Shown here one piece after another: positions 60,774 through 64,000 of a DNA stretch of 64,000 nt (position 1 is its first letter; every line of letters begins with the position of its first letter). The translations under genes and the position numbers were made by a program. This DNA is from Trileptium ribeirensis (Eukaryota; Nematoda; Enoplea; Enoplida; Thoracostomopsidae). The notes under the pieces were generated by a model that saw only the letters and a program-made list of their open reading frames with translations, ran no database searches and was not told the origin of the DNA. Location: contig JASANE010001479.1 in NCBI GenBank assembly GCA_030248225.1, positions 28,963-92,962 of the forward strand. Direction: 5' to 3'.

Positions 60774-60921
60774 TTTCGAAGGCAGTTCAGCGAAATTTCG
60801 TAGCGGATCATCGCCCATCACCCAGCCATTACAAGCCATGATGTGCGCAGATAGCGAATAAACAAACTGTTCTTCTTGATCTAGCGTAGTTGGCTTTTTC
60901 CTCCAATTGGTGTGGAAGTAG
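60774..60921 (-). CDS. AGL: AGL exon B
   Basis: Acceptor gacttttag, donor GTATGA. Encodes 49 residues plus one split codon. The end [18 protein letters not shown] is nearly identical to the vertebrate block at this place. The middle ([15 protein letters not shown]) is less conserved. The split codon with exon A gives Asn-Tyr-Phe, matching the family's Tyr-Phe. Joins exon C in phase 0. Confidence 0.93.
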
Positions 60922-61189
60922 CTAAAAGTCAAAAGAAATGTCATTTAGAGTCGCAATACAGACAAAACTATTTGACAATAAATAATTGAAAAACAAAACA
61001 ATATTGTAGCATAATGCCCATTATAATAATACACTAAAATAGTAAATTTGAGCTGCTCGAAATAGCTACTATACATAATGAATTATGCCACCGACGGCCC
61101 TAAGAGTTTTGTTTGTGTGGGGGCAGACTTGGTCGGTCAGTCCCCGTTATAAATATTAGTAAACTCTTTTCTCTTTCATGCTTTTCCAA

Positions 61190-62156
61190 TACAATTCAGC
61201 AGAGGGTGTGCCCAGACAGCCCATTTCAAATGGTTTGGTAGCGATATCAGTCTATTTGAAAATTACATAATTGAGTCAATTACTAAATATGAATTCACAG
61301 AATGACAAAAACATTGCGTCAAAATACATTTATCTTCCTTACAAATTCACCAAACAAAATTATTGAAGAATATTATTTTGCAGTTCTTAAATGAACTAAC
61401 TGCATTCTATAGAGTGGACCGGTGCAGGTTTGCGTCGCCCAACATTCAGAAACAGAATCTAAAAACTACGTATTCGTCAAATTTCTAAAAAATTAACGAG
61501 CAAAAAGCCTTCATTTGCAAACTTGTGTGAAAAGTTGTTCTTTAATGATTCATTCCTATTCGCTATTTCTTGACATGCGACATTTAACTGATAAACCAGG
61601 AGTAGTAGCAGTCAACTTAATATCGACCATTTTTATTTGAGCGTGCCGATGAGACGTAAATTCGGCTACGTACAGCTAGATTGTCTGTCATTATTATTGT
61701 CAGACGTTGGTTGGAGGATAATCATATCGAAACAGGTTACCTGGTGATAGTTATGTGCCTAAACCAAACTGTAAATCTTTATCGACTACAATATTGAACT
61801 GAATCCTATGTATGCACACATTGCACCTATGAGATAAAAGCTAAAAAACGGAAATGCATAGAAATATTTTGCCTTCTCGACTGCTTGAGAATATATCTTT
61901 ATTAAAACCATTTTATTAAGAAACTTGCCCATGATTTGCATAGATCATTAATTTGCTTTAACGCCCGATTACACTAATTCCCTACGATAATACACATCAA
62001 GCAAAATATCAAAACAAATAAACCACATTGGGGCCACGAAGTCTTACGCACTTGGCAACAAGAGGGTGTTTTTCAGTAAGAACACCCAGTTTTGGTCCAT
62101 GCCCAGCCACACGCTCGTAGTGTACATGACCGAGAACGGAATTCACGGCTGCACAA
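61190..62156 (-). repeat. Inverted duplication, left arm (AGL exon A 3' half + intron)
   Basis: Covers the last 105 nt of exon A and most of intron A-B. Pairs with 62846-63820. Functional exon A lies in this arm. Confidence 0.95.
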
Positions 62157-62261
62157 AGATCGTCCCATACGACGCTTCCAACATCGTTGTTCAACTCAAT
62201 GAGTCGCTTGCGGAACTCGTCAACTGCCCATTTTCGTCGATCATCTTCGGCAATATCCGAC
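62052..62261 (-). CDS. AGL: AGL exon A
   Basis: Acceptor ctctgtttag; the exon opens with one base of a split codon and then reads SDIAEDDRRKWAVDEFRKRL. It ends with HYERVAGHGPKLG and EKHPLVA, a block conserved in all debranching enzymes. It lies in the transferase half before the catalytic core. The donor that keeps frame with exon B is GTGCGT (exon ends in AA of a split codon). The stronger-looking GTAAGA three bases further on would break the frame. Length 210 nt. The 3' half of this exon is duplicated in inverted orientation at 62846 onward. Confidence 0.9.
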
Positions 62262-62469
62262 CTAAACAGAGTGCTTAATGTATTGCATACAGAAATTGTA
62301 TTAATCAAAAGTTAAAAACATCGGAATCGACGTGTGTGCCAATAAAATTGTAATATAAAAACAATTGTACTCCCAAACCAATGCATAGTATTTTTATGAA
62401 AATGGTGAAATTGGCGAACGATTATAAAAAGACTGGCTTTCTGACGAAAAGAGGATACTGCTAGTAACT

Positions 62470-62845
62470 TGCAAGCGAGGGTGAAAAGGTGCGAGCGTTG
62501 GTTCATTTTTAACTTATCATTTTTGTTTATCCACATGTAACAGGCCGCGTTTGATGTATAAACCTCCCTAAGACCTCTTGAACCCTGAACCCATTGAAAA
62601 TCCTAAAGCCTTGTCGGCCCTAAACCGATCAAATAACTGACAACGCACCAAGTATTGCTAGTCTCAACATAGCCAAACTATCGTATTGAGCCAACCGGAA
62701 AATATACAGACTTACTCTATTTTTGATGCCAGGTACCAAACTACTAAAGACCGACTATAGTTTGGAAAATGGGTTCATTGACCTTAAATCAAAATGAAAC
62801 CTTCTGAAAAGGCATGATACTCGCGCTGGACTCAAGATAACGTTG
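62470..62845. repeat. Dispersed repeat R1, copy 2 (loop of the inverted duplication)
   Basis: Similar to 26830-27080 plus 28640-28780 (cacatgtaacaggc, ccattgaaaatcc, gggttcattgacc, ctgaaaaggcatgata). It fills the spacer between the two inverted arms. Confidence 0.6.
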
Positions 62846-63820
62846 TGTGCAGCCGTGAAATTCGTTCTCGTCCGTGTACACTACGACGTCAAAAAAAAAA
62901 AAAAAAAGACTAATCTTTCTTACTGAAAAACACCCTCTTGTTCCAAAATGCGTAACTTTCGTGAGTTTTTATTTGTTTTGATATTTTGCTTGATGTGTAT
63001 TTATGGTAGGGGAATTAGGTGTAATAAGACATTTTTTAAAACAAATTAATGATCTACAAATCAAGTGGGCAACCTCGGATATGGTTTTTAAAAATTTTTG
63101 TCTCAAGCAGTCGAGAAAAAGGCAAAATATTTTCTATGCATTTCCGTTTTTTAGCTTTTATCTCATAGGTACAAATATACGGTAATAAATTCAGTTTCAA
63201 TATTGTAGGTCAAATTGATTTTACAGTTTCAGAAAAATTTCGCGCATAACTTGTCACCAGGTAAGCCTTTTTCGATATGATTATCCCTCCGACCCAACGT
63301 CTGACAATAATAATGACAGACAATCTAGCTGTACGTAGGCCGAATTTACGGTCTCGTGGCGCGCTCAAACTGGAATTCGAAAATTATTAAGTTGATTGCT
63401 ACTTACTCCCTGGTTTATCAGTTCAATGTCGCATGGGGAAAAAATAGCGAATAGGAATGAAAAACAAACAACTTTTTCAGCACAAGTTTGCAAATGAAGG
63501 CTTTTTGCTCGTTAGTTTTTTTAGAAATTTGTAACAAATACGTAGTTTTTTGATTCTGTTTCTGAATGTTTGAGCCAACCAAACCTGCACCGTCCACTCT
63601 ATAAAATGCAGTTCATTTCGTTCAGACTACAAATAATCTTCTTCAATAATTTTGTTTGGGTGATTTTGTAGGAAGATAAATGTATTTTGAGCGCAATGTT
63701 TTCGTTGCTGTGAATTATATTTATTGATTAGCTCAATTATGTAGATTTCAAATAGACTGATATCGCTACCAAACCATTTGAAATGGGCTGTCTGGGCGCA
63801 CCCCTATCTGAATTGCTGAA
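62846..63820 (+). pseudogene. Inverted duplication, right arm with broken AGL exon A copy
   Basis: Plus strand tgtgcagccgtgaaattcgt copies the exon A text for VNSVLGHVHYE. An extra base, an inserted run of 17 A and a further deletion break the frame. Then come ttactgaaaaacaccctctt and intron sequence, similar over ~970 bp with many small indels. It cannot code. Confidence 0.92.
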
Positions 63821-63824
63821 AAAT

Positions 63825-64000
63825 CCGGGCAGAGAGGCTCCTCGTGTTGCTGGCGCGGGAGGCGCGGCCACCTCCCCGCGGAGCGGAGCCTACGCTCCGG
63901 CGTCACGGTAATTTCCGGTTATGTAGCGTCTTGGGGCGTGCAGACCTGTTTTGGTACTGTATAGATTAGGCAACGTGTCATATTGTTGTTTCGTTGTTTT
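63825..64000. other. GC-rich patch at right edge
   Basis: gcgggaggcgcggccacctc and the palindromic cggagcggagcctacgctccg, unlike the surrounding intron; probably another small insertion cut off by context. No coding text. Confidence 0.35.

Larger units (their letters stand above)
18530..62261 (-). other. AGL: Glycogen debranching enzyme gene, internal 14 exons
   Basis: Host gene that spans most of the window. The product removes glycogen branches in the cytosol: the N-terminal half is a GH13-type 4-alpha-glucanotransferase, the C-terminal half a GH133-type amylo-1,6-glucosidase. Fourteen exons (A to N, listed separately) were found by conserved translated blocks such as [54 protein letters not shown] and RDGDWLADYV. 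Junction phases agree at every splice. Introns run from 372 bp to 14.5 kb and are full of transposons. About 678 of roughly 1,500 family residues are present. The N-terminal exons lie right of the window. The glucosidase exons (GRDTFIALRG block and beyond) were searched for by eye on the minus strand from 18529 to 1 and not found. Family identity is certain from the motifs; intactness of the whole gene is not shown. Confidence 0.95.

Overview
This is invertebrate animal DNA: AT-rich, intron-rich and loaded with transposons and satellites. Splice acceptors are short (TTTTAG or TTTCAG with little polypyrimidine), which is the nematode style. The LINE and Ty3/gypsy remnants also fit a nematode or another repeat-rich worm genome. 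Species is not identified; this is an inference from splice-site style only.

The backbone of the window is one conserved gene on the minus strand, the glycogen debranching enzyme (AGL, amylo-alpha-1,6-glucosidase/4-alpha-glucanotransferase). I assembled fourteen exons between 62261 and 18530 by matching translated blocks to the family and checking reading-frame phase across every junction. Together they encode about 678 residues, running from just before the central transferase core to the start of the glucosidase half. The transferase nucleophile (exon C), acid/base Glu (exon D) and HDN motif (exon E) are all present. The 5' exons lie to the right of the window. The 3' glucosidase exons are not found in the leftmost 18.5 kb, so they lie further left or are lost.

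Layout from left to right. 1-8 kb: a two-exon plus-strand gene for a small secreted six-cysteine protein (3030-7825), with an 85-bp satellite in its intron. 8-18.5 kb: a fold-back element, a decayed RTE-like LINE (12.9-15.2 kb) and a weak plus-strand exon pair near 17.5 kb. 18.5-36 kb: AGL exons N to I, separated by transposons. These are a TTAA-flanked MITE, a 3.5-kb element with 0.4-kb inverted repeats made of G-run palindromes, a hAT-like element nested inside it, a mariner-like MITE, an element with CTAGAGT ends, and a second hAT-like copy split by a 355-bp tandem array. 36.6-49.9 kb: the largest AGL intron, filled by a 5'-truncated Ty3/gypsy-like retroelement. Only the integrase tail with a GPY/F motif remains of pol. 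It is followed by a proline-rich ORF, an AT-hook ORF and a 389-residue protein with a NADAR (YbiA-like) domain fused to a possible SGNH-like domain. 50.5 kb: a tRNA-derived SINE. 50.7-62.3 kb: AGL exons H to A. 61.2-63.8 kb: a roughly 0.97-kb inverted duplication that has copied half of AGL exon A.

The most unusual item is the NADAR-domain accessory gene downstream of a retroelement integrase. Next are the intron/exon inverted duplication in AGL, the AGL exon J whose acceptor AG appears to be missing, and a set of small elements that share terminal arrays of CCGGAA, CCGGGT or TGGGTCC words.
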